A DNA stretch of 64,000 bases from Megasphaera paucivorans (GCF_900103535.1 NZ_FNHQ01000001.1:187769-251768); one strand, 5' to 3'. Positions 1-9,179 are shown, counted from the stretch's first letter. Translations and numbers: made by a program. Notes: generated from the sequence alone by a model not told the origin.

Positions 1-121
1 TCATGGCATAATCAGCGTATCCAAAATCTTGCAACGGCTTACTGCATTGTGAATCCGTCAGCAGGAACGCACAATCTTGAACGGCATAGTAATGCAGATC
101 GCTCGTAATATCCGTACTCAT
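1..121 (-). CDS. Phage late/tail-region protein, N-terminal part only
   Basis: The first 40 codons of a leftward gene that runs off the window start. Its ATG (119-121) lies two bases after the stop codon of the preceding gene, with no convincing ribosome binding site of its own, so translation is probably coupled. The visible N-terminus (MSTDITSDLHYYAV) belongs to no family I recognise. Its place downstream of tail genes suggests another virion or tail-assembly component. Confidence 0.5.
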   Translation of the reverse strand, partial: MSTDITSDLHYYAVQDCAFLLTDSQCSKPLQDFGYADYAM

Positions 122-123
122 GA

Positions 124-567
124 TTATGACAAAGTAAACTGGAAAGTCGTTGTCATGGTGTCATCGGCAGCTTTATTGATAACATCAAATGTGACGCGAT
201 CCAAGAATGTACCCCCGGAAGATGCATTACAGATACCCGCTTCCGTGATTGCGCCTGTTGCTTCTCCTGCTGCAAACGTTGTCGTAAGGGTAAAGATATG
301 CGTTCCTGCTGTATGTGCATAGGCAGCCGCTTTACGCTTCAGTTCTGTTACAAGTGCCGTTTGTCCTGCCTCTACTGCTGTTGTACCAGTCCCTACTGCG
401 GTATATGCCATAATAGCAGGCCGAGAAGTACCTGCCAATGCATCACAAATAAAATCAAATCCGGCGGTTAAAATCAAATTGTCCCTGCGCCTTGCAATAA
501 CATCACCATTGGCTTTATGCAGCATTACATTGATACTGCCTTTTATTTTTAATTTATCTTTTTCCAT
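124..567 (-). CDS. Phage structural protein, unknown family (147 aa)
   Basis: ATG at 565-567 is chosen because AGGAG sits 7 bases upstream; an in-frame earlier start would overlap the tail gene. The protein is small and rich in Ala, Thr and Gly (for example GTGTTAVEAGQTALVTELKR), with alternating beta-like segments. This resembles the tail-fibre-associated or virion decoration proteins often found beside phage receptor-binding proteins. No catalytic motif is visible. It lies directly after the large tail protein in the late operon. A virion role is inferred from location. Confidence 0.6.
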   Translation of the reverse strand: MEKDKLKIKGSINVMLHKANGDVIARRRDNLILTAGFDFICDALAGTSRPAIMAYTAVGTGTTAVEAGQTALVTELKRKAAAYAHTAGTHIFTLTTTFAAGEATGAITEAGICNASSGGTFLDRVTFDVINKAADDTMTTTFQFTLS

Positions 568-572
568 TTTAT

Positions 573-2336
573 TTACTCCTTCGGATAACAATATAATTGA
601 GTAAAACTGCCACAGGGAGAAACTTCATATGAATCCTGTCCCATGACATCGTAACTCAGACCATATACAAAAAATGACCGCCTATCTATCGTCTGTGAAA
701 TCCCGATAAATAACCAGTCCCTATCTAATGTCTTAATACTTACCGTGAGCATGTCCGGATGAACATCATCACGCAAATAGAATGCATCTTGTTTTTTATC
801 ATACCCCACATAAAGAGTATGACTGCCGCGAAGTACCAAGATGATACAGTCGTGCAGCAACACTTTTTTCTTTATCCAAAATTCAAGGCTAAACCGTTCT
901 GGAATCGACACATCATACGATAACTGGGTTGTATCCGTTATGAATATTCCTTTGTTATACCGGCACTCATCTATTGATATGTTGATATTCTCATTCAGTG
1001 AGCCTCCGTTTGCTGCTGCCGTGCCATCTACAATTGCATTAAATAGATCGTCTGAATCAGCTCCTATATATCGTGCTATTTGTTTCTTTACCTGTACGCC
1101 GTCTATATCACCGATAATGCCACAGACAAGAATATGTTCCGCTTCGTAGCTTTCAACAGAAAAGTCCATATCACAAATACGTATCATTTGCGTTGTAACA
1201 GCATTAATTTTATTATCAATCCAGTTCCGCGCTTTTATTTTTTGTGGTAAAGATACATTCATAATATATTCACCGTTAAAAGCTGATTCTTCAAGTCGCA
1301 GACCATTCATATCACTATCAAGATACATGTTTATTTTGTTACCGCTATACCCTTGTGCCTGCTGATCAAAATTAAATATGATATTCTTATTAATTTCTGC
1401 ATCAGCAGACAGTAAGTACCATGCACAATCAGATGAATAATTATTATGATCATCAACGGCTTTGATCATGAAATACCAATTCCCTGAGTTTGGATATATA
1501 TAATTCTGTTTGTTTAATTTAGTTGAAAATATTTCAATCCCTTGTTCCCAATCATGCGTAGTTCCTACTTTTACAACGTACTTCACATTATAAAGAGACA
1601 AAGCATCCCAGCTAAATGTCAAATCGGCACCATTTTTTTCTACATAAAAGCCTGTCACAGTTGGAACATAACAGGATAACGCACCTCGTTCACCTTCTCC
1701 AAATTGATCATAATAAGCAATTTCAAGCGTCCTAATAGTATCCTGATTATGATAAAGTACTACATTATCCAATGCTTGATATTTAACACCATCAATATAA
1801 AGGTTGGCACCAATACAATCCGAAGGTATCTCTAAAAACGTTATAAGCGTGCCTTCATTGTTCTTGGTAAGAGAAATATTGGTCGGCGCATTCGGACGCG
1901 ACTTGGTATAATGAAGACTAATTCCATTTGAAGTTTTTCCTTCTGTACTAACAGCGAATAGATAAACAACACTGGAATATGATGGTGGTAAAATAGTCGT
2001 TTCATTATCTTTCGTCTGAATGAGCAGACCATATGCATTCCCTACATTAGAATCCATCCGTACTTCATAGCATTTAAGCTTACTTTCATCGCTTATTCTA
2101 TCCCATAATAATAATCCTCCTAAACGGTCAAACGTCAAAGTGAGATTTTTAGGCATATCATATTCGCCTTTATTATTCGCATCTACATCATCAGCCGTAA
2201 ATCCATTAGCAAGATTAAGCTGATCATTTACAGTCTTTAAATAACTCCGCAACAGCGACAAAACATATCGTCCATCGCCCTTAATAGATGTTGGCAAATT
2301 TGGGAATGTGACAATTTTTTTGATATCGTCTGCCAT
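573..2336 (-). CDS. Phage tail/receptor-binding-like protein with fibronectin III-like and lectin-like segments (587 aa)
   Basis: The N-terminus (MADDIKKIVTFPNLPTS) is followed around residues 130-330 by beta-sandwich, fibronectin III-like repeats (motifs such as RPNAPTNISLTKN and GADLTFSWDAL). Near residues 480-580 comes a region resembling concanavalin/LamG-type lectins (RFSLEFWIKKK...HTLYVGYD...DWLFIGISQ). This build is typical of receptor-binding or tail-fibre proteins that contact the host surface. The start at 2334-2336 is preceded by GGGTGAT; an adjacent in-frame ATG at 2337-2339 is also possible. It begins just after the stop of the adaptor gene, so the late operon is tightly packed. 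The host-recognition role is inferred. Confidence 0.6.
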   Translation of the reverse strand: MADDIKKIVTFPNLPTSIKGDGRYVLSLLRSYLKTVNDQLNLANGFTADDVDANNKGEYDMPKNLTLTFDRLGGLLLWDRISDESKLKCYEVRMDSNVGNAYGLLIQTKDNETTILPPSYSSVVYLFAVSTEGKTSNGISLHYTKSRPNAPTNISLTKNNEGTLITFLEIPSDCIGANLYIDGVKYQALDNVVLYHNQDTIRTLEIAYYDQFGEGERGALSCYVPTVTGFYVEKNGADLTFSWDALSLYNVKYVVKVGTTHDWEQGIEIFSTKLNKQNYIYPNSGNWYFMIKAVDDHNNYSSDCAWYLLSADAEINKNIIFNFDQQAQGYSGNKINMYLDSDMNGLRLEESAFNGEYIMNVSLPQKIKARNWIDNKINAVTTQMIRICDMDFSVESYEAEHILVCGIIGDIDGVQVKKQIARYIGADSDDLFNAIVDGTAAANGGSLNENINISIDECRYNKGIFITDTTQLSYDVSIPERFSLEFWIKKKVLLHDCIILVLRGSHTLYVGYDKKQDAFYLRDDVHPDMLTVSIKTLDRDWLFIGISQTIDRRSFFVYGLSYDVMGQDSYEVSPCGSFTQLYCYPKE

Positions 2337-2340
2337 CATA

Positions 2341-2823
2341 TCACCCGCTTGTAGTCCCACTTATACCACTTGCAATAGCCTGTTGCAAAGCCTGCATAAT
2401 ACTTGTATCTTGAGTTATATCCATTTCGTTATCGTTACCAGCCAATAACGTAGCTGCCATTACAACAACATCATTGATCCCGCTATGAGTAAACGGAAGA
2501 TCAATGGTTGTATCATCAATTAAATCAGGTGTAGCAAAATAACGAAAGGGAACGGTTTCGTAATCATCATCAATAATTTTTACTGTCCCATCGGTCATAC
2601 GAAGTGGGTATGTTCCAACACAGCACATATAATTTTTAGGAAGTGAATCCCCATCACGCACAGTGGTTTCCTTTATAAATGCTGGCCATCTGGCAGCAAT
2701 GAGTAATGAACTTACCTGTTGGACAGCCGTATTTAAAAAATCAATGTATTGAGCGTCTGTATATTCATTTGAGATATCATGAATAGATGACTTTATTCGA
2801 GCTATTGCATCTGTTACTTTCAT
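2341..2823 (-). CDS. Phage head-tail adaptor/tail tube-like protein (160 aa)
   Basis: A small late protein of mostly helical N-terminal half (DAIARIKSSIHDISNEYTDA, then FLNTAVQQVSSLL) followed by a beta-rich part. The helical N-terminus followed by a beta insert is the fold type of podovirus gp4/gp6-like adaptors, and a similar pattern is seen in the next gene upstream (2836-3465). The pair sits between capsid and tail protein, where adaptors are expected. There is no sequence motif that proves the role. The gene ends in TGA a few bases before the tail protein start. Confidence 0.5.
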   Translation of the reverse strand: MKVTDAIARIKSSIHDISNEYTDAQYIDFLNTAVQQVSSLLIAARWPAFIKETTVRDGDSLPKNYMCCVGTYPLRMTDGTVKIIDDDYETVPFRYFATPDLIDDTTIDLPFTHSGINDVVVMAATLLAGNDNEMDITQDTSIMQALQQAIASGISGTTSG

Positions 2824-2835
2824 AATAAATCACCT

Positions 2836-3465
2836 CTAACAATAAAACGGCATCTGTCTATGCGCATTCGTATATTTACGCCTAGGAACAATATTTGACA
2901 AAACATCCTCTACAGCCTGTGCCATAGTATCTCCATTCGGATTATTTGCAAGTATAGTGCAACTGATTTTACATAACGCATCTTTAAATATATCAGGAAT
3001 ATTAACATTATCAGTTTCTGTTTTTACGCCTGCAATAGCCGCATTATATACCATATCAAGGTCTTTCACGCCTGCATACAACTTGCCACCCACTATTTTA
3101 TACTGATGTGGAAGTGGATCTCTAATGGATTGACACGGTTCAAGCTGTACCCGATTCCATGTCCGTTCAATTGCAACAATGTCAATAAAATCATCAGGAA
3201 GGTTTATACCGGTCATCCTCATGTCTATATGCGGTACAGATGTGTTATTTGCAACATTATCTGCATCAATTTGAGCGTTAATCGTATCTTCTCTGATATG
3301 AACAGCCTTTTCCAAAAAATCACTGTTTGCTAGTGCATAATACTGGTTTACATATCGAATACATTCATTCAGTGCTTGAATAATATCATAGTCACTGAAT
3401 TGTACAGCATTATTATCTTTTGTCTTATAACGGATAAGTTTCATTAACTCCTTAACCGATATCAT
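2836..3465 (-). CDS. Phage head-tail adaptor-like protein (209 aa)
   Basis: The start at 3463-3465 forms an ATGA overlap with the stop of the upstream gene and has GGGGGC upstream; an in-frame start nine codons earlier lies inside the neighbour. The N-terminus MISVKELMKLIRYKTKD with QFSDYDIIQALNECIRYVNQYY is helical and resembles podovirus gp4-like adaptor N-termini. A beta-rich middle (INLPDDFIDIVAIERTWN) and a helical C-terminus ending in basic residues follow. Its place between capsid and tail genes supports a connector role. Confidence 0.55.
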   Translation of the reverse strand: MISVKELMKLIRYKTKDNNAVQFSDYDIIQALNECIRYVNQYYALANSDFLEKAVHIREDTINAQIDADNVANNTSVPHIDMRMTGINLPDDFIDIVAIERTWNRVQLEPCQSIRDPLPHQYKIVGGKLYAGVKDLDMVYNAAIAGVKTETDNVNIPDIFKDALCKISCTILANNPNGDTMAQAVEDVLSNIVPRRKYTNAHRQMPFYC

Positions 3466-3800
3466 AATAAAAATGCCCCCGTTCCCCGCCAATAAATACG
3501 TTTGTGATTGACTTTGAATGCTTGATGAAGATCAAAGAACTTTTTCAAATTTCGTAAGTATGTCCGCATATCTCCCTCTTTTTGCGCCCGCCGTGCGGTA
3601 ATAAGCCATGGATCAAAATTCCAAAAAGCAGGGGGAATACAGCCCATAAACATACAACGTCCGTTTTTGTCACCAAAATAACCATTTGTTGTTTCATTGT
3701 ATTCCCGTACCTTATTTACCTCATCAGAACAGTCAATTTTATTTCGCAATACCACTGTGCCGTTTTTTTCGGTATGAAGGGATTGTTTTGTTACTTTCAT
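3462..3800 (-). CDS. Phage late protein of unknown function (112 aa)
   Basis: It begins MKVTKQSLHTEKNGTVVLRN with AGAAGGTGA upstream. The sequence is basic and aromatic-rich (CIPPAFWNFDPWLITARR, NHKRIYWRGTG). Its stop overlaps the next adaptor gene by four bases, indicating coupled translation. It lies between capsid and connectors, so a minor head or head-completion protein is plausible. I do not recognise the family. Confidence 0.5.
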   Translation of the reverse strand: MKVTKQSLHTEKNGTVVLRNKIDCSDEVNKVREYNETTNGYFGDKNGRCMFMGCIPPAFWNFDPWLITARRAQKEGDMRTYLRNLKKFFDLHQAFKVNHKRIYWRGTGAFLL

Positions 3801-3814
3801 TGCATCACCTTCTT

Positions 3815-3855
3815 TAAAAAAATAGAGACATAGAAAACAATGTTCCTATGCCTCT
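3815..3855 (-). terminator. Intrinsic terminator after the capsid gene
   Basis: Reading leftward, AGAGGCATAG pairs with CTATGTCTCT (one G-T pair) and is followed by ATTTTTTT. It lies 15 bases downstream of the major capsid stop. It may make the capsid the most abundant transcript and reduce expression of the connector and tail genes. Confidence 0.75.
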
Positions 3856-3869
3856 TAATGATTAAAAAC

Positions 3870-5069
3870 TTACCGTGGAATATTGATAATAGAGCAGGAC
3901 GCTTTTGGCTGCGTACCTTGAAGTCCCATTTTTGTTTCAACAACGAACTTATCATAGGTACCAGTTTTAGGTAATCCCTGTACTTCATGGGTTTTGGTAA
4001 AGAATCGGTTGTCCCAGTACTGCATGTCAAGAATATCAATACGGTTATCCGGATAGAGCGGATGGATATTAGCATTGATAGTACCAAATGCTCCTGTATA
4101 AGTCGTCGCCACCATACTAATGCTTTTATCTTTACTACGTTGCGTAGTAGTCTGTGCCAAAACAAGTTTATTCCAAGCCTGATATTTACGGCCAGAAATA
4201 AACATTTCGGTAGGATTACCTCCACGACGGAACGCCATTTCCATTGCGTTATTAATATCATCCAGTGTAAAATCTGTTTTACCGTCAAGGGCAATAACAT
4301 TATTTTTTACAACAAACGGTTTTGTACCACTATCAGTAGGAATGACCTGCTGCGTTGTATCTTTTTCAATAGCACCCTGCATAGTATTATAAATCGTAAA
4401 TTTGGTGGTTGGATTCGTATCATCGGTACGGATGTAGTATACTAATCCGGATTTCAATCCTCCCGGTATTTTATCTGCCGTAAAGTACACAACATCACCC
4501 GTTTGTAAATGTAGGGTATCAGCAACAGTAAATATTCCCGTAGTAGTATCAATCGTAACCGCTTCATTTGAAAGCTGCATAAAAAATGGAACACCACCGG
4601 ACCGCGCCGGAGTAGTAGCATCTCCTGCCACTTTTTTATTGCTGGTAACAAGCATATATTCAATATCTTTGGATTGTCCAAGGATAGCATCAAACTTGGC
4701 ATCATCAAGATCAGAGCCATGTTCATTGTTATATGCCTTTGCCATCAGGTTTTGATCATCGGTTACATAACCGGAGTTCTGGAAACGCTGGATATTGTTG
4801 CTCATACCTTGAATGCTGCCGACTTTGCCAAAGGCATAATCTTCCATTTCAAGATGAGCATTGTCCTGAGGTGGACGAAGGCCTTTTGTCATCCAAGTAA
4901 AATCAAGTTCAGTTGCCGGTTTTGTTGTACCGAATTTCGGCAGGAACAGGGTTTGTTCCGGATCAATATTATACAGTATCGGTGTTAAATCTTCTGAATG
5001 TCCGATTGCTTCGTAGGATACTGACTGCGAAGAGGAAGGACCAAGGTTTCTTTGTACATCTGTTGGCAT
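3870..5069 (-). CDS. Major capsid protein, DUF5309 (SU10-like) type (399 aa)
   Basis: The protein begins MPTDVQRNLGPSSSQSVSYE and shows features of DUF5309/SU10-type major head proteins: an N-terminal arm, a stretch resembling LDFTWMTKGLRPPQDNAHLE, and a conserved C-terminal region (ANIHPLYPDNRIDILDMQYWDNRF, then a strand-rich end). Residues about 165-265 form an inserted beta-rich domain (TVADTLHLQTGDVVYFTADKI) that may be a surface decoration. The gene lies directly after the scaffold, and its own downstream terminator fits high expression. Family assignment is by recognition. Confidence 0.75.
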   Translation of the reverse strand: MPTDVQRNLGPSSSQSVSYEAIGHSEDLTPILYNIDPEQTLFLPKFGTTKPATELDFTWMTKGLRPPQDNAHLEMEDYAFGKVGSIQGMSNNIQRFQNSGYVTDDQNLMAKAYNNEHGSDLDDAKFDAILGQSKDIEYMLVTSNKKVAGDATTPARSGGVPFFMQLSNEAVTIDTTTGIFTVADTLHLQTGDVVYFTADKIPGGLKSGLVYYIRTDDTNPTTKFTIYNTMQGAIEKDTTQQVIPTDSGTKPFVVKNNVIALDGKTDFTLDDINNAMEMAFRRGGNPTEMFISGRKYQAWNKLVLAQTTTQRSKDKSISMVATTYTGAFGTINANIHPLYPDNRIDILDMQYWDNRFFTKTHEVQGLPKTGTYDKFVVETKMGLQGTQPKASCSIINIPR

Positions 5070-5096
5070 TTTTATTTTCTCCTTTGTTTAAAAAAA

Positions 5097-6374
5097 TTAT
5101 TTTCGTTCTTTAGACCAAAATTTATGCAGCATGGCACGCCGATCACGGATTCCGACAGTACGTAATTTATTAAAGTCAAACGCTTTCGGCGTTGATGTTG
5201 TACCGGTTCCCGGTTTCTCAACCTTTGGAACAGGTGTTTTTTTAGGCGTAGTAGATAAATCATTTTTCTTTGCATACCAAGCAACACGACTGTCTTCATA
5301 GTACTTTTGCAATACTTTACATTGTTGCGGGTTGATCGTACCGGCATTCATCGCATTTACGGCATCCGCAATTATATGAGCATCTTGATATGGCATTGCT
5401 TTGTAGTATGTACTCATAAACTGATTAATAGCAGCAAAGTTTTTTTCTTTTGACATGGCATCTGTAACAAAAGTCGCAATATCGTTATAAACGCTTTTCT
5501 GCGACTGCTGCGCCTGTTGTTTTTGATACTGCTGCATTTGCACACCGTTAATAAGCTGCTGCCTATTCCATTCAAGAGCTGTTTGATATTGACTGATTTT
5601 TTCCTTTTCATTTGCATCATCAGAATATTCAGCAATTTCAAGATCCTTTGCAGTAAGCCCCAACTGTTTTAATGCAGCATCTTTAGCCATAGTATCAATC
5701 TTGGCATATAATTGTTTTTGCTGCTCCACCGCCTGTTTCTGCTGTTGCTGTTTCAATTGTGCCTGCTGCGTCTGCATCATTTGCTGCTGTTGCGTTTGTT
5801 GTGATTTATACTGATTGTACTGATAGAGATATTGAGGTGGAATACGCCCTTCATTAACATTTCCCATCTGGATTGCCATATTTAACTGTTCAAGAGTATA
5901 TGGCTGGGTATTAATGAGTGGTTCCGTATTGGTCGACTTAACCTCTGTATCCTTTGTATCAGACGGTTTCTCCTCTGATGTATCGTCCGGTTTATCGGCT
6001 ACAGTAGCTTCATTGGATTCCTTTTGGGTTTCCGTTGCTGTTTCTTCCTCTATTGATGATGTTTCTTTATCACCTTCGCCGGTAACCTCCGCCGGTTTTG
6101 CTGCCGATTGTTCTTCTTGTGCTGCATCATCAGTAGAATGCGTTGGTTCCGCAGCACTCGTAATAATTCGACGATGCCCTGAACGATCAATATAAAGCTT
6201 TACCTGTTGAGCTGGTTTTTCCTCAGACACTGGTGTAGATGTTTGTTTTGGTGACGCAGCTGGTTCATTACTAGGCGTTCCTGATGCCGGGGTTCCTGCG
6301 GGGGCGCCCGTGGTAGTGGATGGAGTTGCTTCTCCACCTTCTGCAAATCGTTGTAAATTAAAATCAAATTTCAC
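5097..6374 (-). CDS. Capsid scaffolding protein (425 aa)
   Basis: It begins MKFDFNLQRFAEGG, a leader common in phage scaffold or capsid genes of Firmicutes. A low-complexity acidic Pro/Thr/Ser/Glu segment covers residues 15-150, followed by a long Gln-rich helical region (QQMMQTQQAQLKQQQQKQ) and a basic C-terminus (RAMLHKFWSKERK), as expected for internal scaffolds whose basic tail docks on the capsid. It lies immediately upstream of the capsid gene. It is larger than many scaffolds because of the disordered N-terminal half. Confidence 0.7.
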   Translation of the reverse strand: MKFDFNLQRFAEGGEATPSTTTGAPAGTPASGTPSNEPAASPKQTSTPVSEEKPAQQVKLYIDRSGHRRIITSAAEPTHSTDDAAQEEQSAAKPAEVTGEGDKETSSIEEETATETQKESNEATVADKPDDTSEEKPSDTKDTEVKSTNTEPLINTQPYTLEQLNMAIQMGNVNEGRIPPQYLYQYNQYKSQQTQQQQMMQTQQAQLKQQQQKQAVEQQKQLYAKIDTMAKDAALKQLGLTAKDLEIAEYSDDANEKEKISQYQTALEWNRQQLINGVQMQQYQKQQAQQSQKSVYNDIATFVTDAMSKEKNFAAINQFMSTYYKAMPYQDAHIIADAVNAMNAGTINPQQCKVLQKYYEDSRVAWYAKKNDLSTTPKKTPVPKVEKPGTGTTSTPKAFDFNKLRTVGIRDRRAMLHKFWSKERK

Positions 6375-6401
6375 CTGTTTTTCTCCTTCCCATAATAAAA
6401 T

Positions 6402-6554
6402 CTAGTCCGCATCATTTTTCTTGCTTTTGGCAAGTTTTATAATGCTCATCATATAATTATAAAAAGCAATTGCTGTCCTATATTGTGCCTGCAATTGCTC
6501 TGGATACTGTACTTTAGGAAACAGATTAAGAGCTTCCCGTTCTTGAATTTTCAT
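6402..6554 (-). CDS. Small phage late protein with uncertain start (50 aa or longer)
   Basis: The frame is open from 6773 to 6402, but the first 200 bases overlap the portal 3' end in another frame and look like shadow sequence. The clearly protein-like part is helical (FMKIQEREALNLFPKVQYPEQ ends there, then AIAFYNYMMSIIKLAKSKK). ATG at 6552-6554 is the only ATG downstream of the portal stop, and it lacks a good ribosome binding site. A CTG upstream or a frameshift from the portal frame are alternatives. Confidence 0.4.
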   Translation of the reverse strand: MKIQEREALNLFPKVQYPEQLQAQYRTAIAFYNYMMSIIKLAKSKKNDAD

Positions 6555-6573
6555 AAAATCATCAAGAAAGTTT

Positions 6574-8913
6574 TTAAGATTGTCCGCTTGTTGTCCCTGT
6601 TGGAGAAGTCCCGCCAGATATTGTTTGCGGCTGTTGCTGTCCTTGTATGCTTGGCCCTGCCCCACTGTTTTGTCCCGTAGGTGTTCCAAGCGGGTTTTGA
6701 ATTGTTCCAACACGTTTAAGCAACTCCTTTTCTGCGATATCCATTGGTGTAACATTCGTCGCTGCATTGGCATTCATAATCTGCATTTGTGTATTAGGCG
6801 GTAAATCGTCTAAATTTGCCCTGACTGATGGTGTCTGTGCAACTGCAAGTTTGCCTTCATTCTTCATCTGTTCAACGGCAAGCTGTGCTTCTAATTGCGC
6901 TTGGTATTTAATTGCCGCCAGTTGAACAGCCTGTTGTTGTACTTGTTGCTGCTGCTGTTTAGCTTCATCACTTGAAGGATCAAGCAGAATACCTGATGTA
7001 TTTTTCAATCCCATTTCTTCCAATAGTGCCGACCCTGCCTCATAATATGAGTTTGGTGTAGCAACGCCTTGTGCGCCAAGTGTCGGAAATACATTTGCAA
7101 GAAGAGCCATATACGACTGTATCCTTGCTTCCTTTGTTCCTGCGCCATCGCCAACATTAATTACTAAGTCAACATCCATATCCATATCACTGTTGCTAAT
7201 AGATAAGTTCTGCCCTTTATAAGGAAAAGTCTGTACCGGTTCGCCATACTTTTGATTAAGCAGAATAAGGAAACGCACCATCGGAATAATCCAACTTTCA
7301 GCTATCAGCCGTGCCATAAGTTTAATACGTTTATCACTTTGTCCAAGAATAGCAGTAAGCCCCGTAGCTGTTTTATTCAAACTATTAGCATCAAGACCTT
7401 GATTATACTTTGTACTGCCTGAACGATTTTCTACTTCCGTTTCAGCGTATTCAATCATTGACATTGCCATTTCGGATATCTGGTATTGCGGTACACTATA
7501 TATAACGGTTGATGGATCATCCTTTGTTGGTACATATTCTTCACCGGCAAACAAAGCATCTGCATCAATTTTGGAATAGTTGATAAAACTCTGCCTGTCA
7601 TTATTCTTAGCAACGTTAATAATAATTTGCCGTATGAGTGCCGTTTTAAGATCCTGTAACGGTTCAAGTTGTTCTGCAAATCCTTCTTCCGGAAAAATAC
7701 GACGGTTATCCCGTGTGGCTGAAATGGTAAAGAAAGGGGCAATGCCAAACTCATTTGTCTGAATAGACAATGGCGTATCTCCTACACAATGTACAATCAA
7801 ATATTCATAAATACCATCATCGTTATAATCTACTTTAAGATAGCATTCATATAATTCCACATCTTTACTAGCATTATCACTGTCTGTGGCCTGCATCTTT
7901 GGTTGTGTTAATACTGGATTATTGTATATATCGGCAGCTGTATAAGTTGTATCTCCCGTTTTTTCTAATGCTTCATCAACATTTTTAAAGTCGCCGTCCG
8001 CTTCTTTCCGTTTGAGATAATCACCTTTGACAATCTTACGATGAGCAACAAACTTGCACTGCTGAATACTGGATTCTTCCGGCGTAAATCTTAATTCTGT
8101 CGGCGGAACATACTCAACAACCGGATAATTGGAGATAAGCTTTACATGATCAAATTCGACTTTATACAGATCATCTGCATCTTTGATCGAAGATATATCG
8201 GTAATCTCAATGTCACCGCTTAAAGTCGCTTCCGTCAGCATGATTGCAGTCTGCACGTCGGCAATATTAAACATCATTTTATAATGGTCACGCTTTTCTT
8301 CTCGCTTCCACCAACATTTTGATACTCCAAGATTTAAACCTAAACCATCAGTCACAACATCATTGATTAATGATGTATAGTTGTTTTTACGTGTGAGCTG
8401 ATACTCTATCAACCGCTGCAATGTTGTTGCTGTATCATCATTTTCAATGGTATTGCCCGCAATCGTAACAGGACTTTCACTACCCGTAAAAACTTCTACT
8501 AATGATGGCTTAATCCAGTCAATTACATTAGCAATATCATAGGAGACAAATTTACTGCGCTCTGATAACTGCGGGAATTTTTCCTTATACAGTTTTTGAT
8601 CAGCCTTAACTAACCGTTGACGATCAATTAATTTCGGTTCTACAACAGATTCATAGTATTCCTTTGATACCGCTATCCCATCTTTTACAGAGGTCATAAT
8701 CTTGTCAATTTCATCTTGTGAAAGCGTATCAAGTGACACTGGTTCATCTGTTGGTTCCGCTTGCTGCATCAACCAGTCAGATAATGACGGCTGCTGTCCT
8801 TGTCCAAATAAGCTTTGCGGCATTTGTGGCGGTGTATCTGATTGCATTTGCATAGGAATCAATCCTTGTGCTTGGTCACCGGCCTGCGCTATCGAATTAT
8901 TAATATCTTCCAT
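6574..8913 (-). CDS. Portal protein (779 aa)
   Basis: A large, mostly helical protein with the typical portal pattern: helical N-terminus (SRSKFVSYDIANVIDWIKPSL is a hallmark segment near residue 110), a central beta-rich wing (ELRFTPEESSIQQCKFVAHR), a long helical stem (PLQDLKTALIRQIIINVAKN) and a Gln/Pro-rich C-terminal tail (QQQQQVQQQAVQLAAIKYQAQ). About 780 residues is the usual length for podovirus-type portals. Start ATG 8911-8913 follows GGTGGTGAAAGT; an in-frame extension further upstream would read into the tRNA gene and is rejected. It forms the DNA channel vertex and packaging motor docking site. Confidence 0.85.
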   Translation of the reverse strand: MEDINNSIAQAGDQAQGLIPMQMQSDTPPQMPQSLFGQGQQPSLSDWLMQQAEPTDEPVSLDTLSQDEIDKIMTSVKDGIAVSKEYYESVVEPKLIDRQRLVKADQKLYKEKFPQLSERSKFVSYDIANVIDWIKPSLVEVFTGSESPVTIAGNTIENDDTATTLQRLIEYQLTRKNNYTSLINDVVTDGLGLNLGVSKCWWKREEKRDHYKMMFNIADVQTAIMLTEATLSGDIEITDISSIKDADDLYKVEFDHVKLISNYPVVEYVPPTELRFTPEESSIQQCKFVAHRKIVKGDYLKRKEADGDFKNVDEALEKTGDTTYTAADIYNNPVLTQPKMQATDSDNASKDVELYECYLKVDYNDDGIYEYLIVHCVGDTPLSIQTNEFGIAPFFTISATRDNRRIFPEEGFAEQLEPLQDLKTALIRQIIINVAKNNDRQSFINYSKIDADALFAGEEYVPTKDDPSTVIYSVPQYQISEMAMSMIEYAETEVENRSGSTKYNQGLDANSLNKTATGLTAILGQSDKRIKLMARLIAESWIIPMVRFLILLNQKYGEPVQTFPYKGQNLSISNSDMDMDVDLVINVGDGAGTKEARIQSYMALLANVFPTLGAQGVATPNSYYEAGSALLEEMGLKNTSGILLDPSSDEAKQQQQQVQQQAVQLAAIKYQAQLEAQLAVEQMKNEGKLAVAQTPSVRANLDDLPPNTQMQIMNANAATNVTPMDIAEKELLKRVGTIQNPLGTPTGQNSGAGPSIQGQQQPQTISGGTSPTGTTSGQS

Positions 8914-8948
8914 ACTTTCACCACCTTTCATTAAGATTTCGTAGTACA

Positions 8949-9036
8949 TGGCGGAAAGGATGGGATTTGAACCCATGGAGCAATTCGCTCTCTTGCTTTC
9001 AAAACAAGTACCTTAAACCAACTCGGTCACCTTTCC
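8949..9036 (-). tRNA. tRNA-Ser (anticodon TGA), CCA encoded
   Basis: Read leftward, acceptor GGAAAGG (9036-9030) pairs with CCTTTCC (8959-8953), then discriminator G and an encoded CCA (8951-8949). The D arm is ACC...GGT, the anticodon loop TTTGAAA gives anticodon TGA, a class II variable arm GAGC-GAATT-GCTC is present, and the T arm is ATGGG-TTCAAAT-CCCAT. All arms fold. It lies between Tad2-like and portal genes in the late operon, so it appears to be phage-encoded, probably supplementing UCA/UCN decoding late in infection. Confidence 0.93.
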
Positions 9037-9038
9037 AC

Positions 9039-9067
9039 AAAAAAGGACAGTGTGTATGCCACTGCCC
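9039..9067 (-). terminator. Intrinsic terminator upstream of tRNA-Ser
   Basis: On the minus strand GGGCAGTG pairs with CACTGTCC (one G-T pair) across a short loop, followed by six T residues. It lies between the Tad2-like gene and the tRNA, so the tRNA and the portal operon must be reached by read-through or by a separate promoter in the next few bases. Confidence 0.75.
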
Positions 9068-9179
9068 CTATATCGGCACGTTAAATACCGTCTACTGTAT
9101 CAACGTACATACCATGCGTTAATATCTCGACAGGCTAAACCGTTACCAAATGTTTATATGAATAAGGTATTGCTATAAT

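Noticed and set aside
5914..6195. Ser/Val-rich rightward reading frame
   Set aside because: Antisense shadow of the Glu/Thr-rich scaffold segment; no ribosome binding site.
8914..8976. Longer N-terminus of the portal
   Set aside because: The extra codons (GSNPILSAM) are tRNA-Ser sequence, and a good ribosome binding site precedes ATG 8913.
9068..9179. A second tRNA beside tRNA-Ser
   Set aside because: The region has short pairings but no acceptor-T arm combination.
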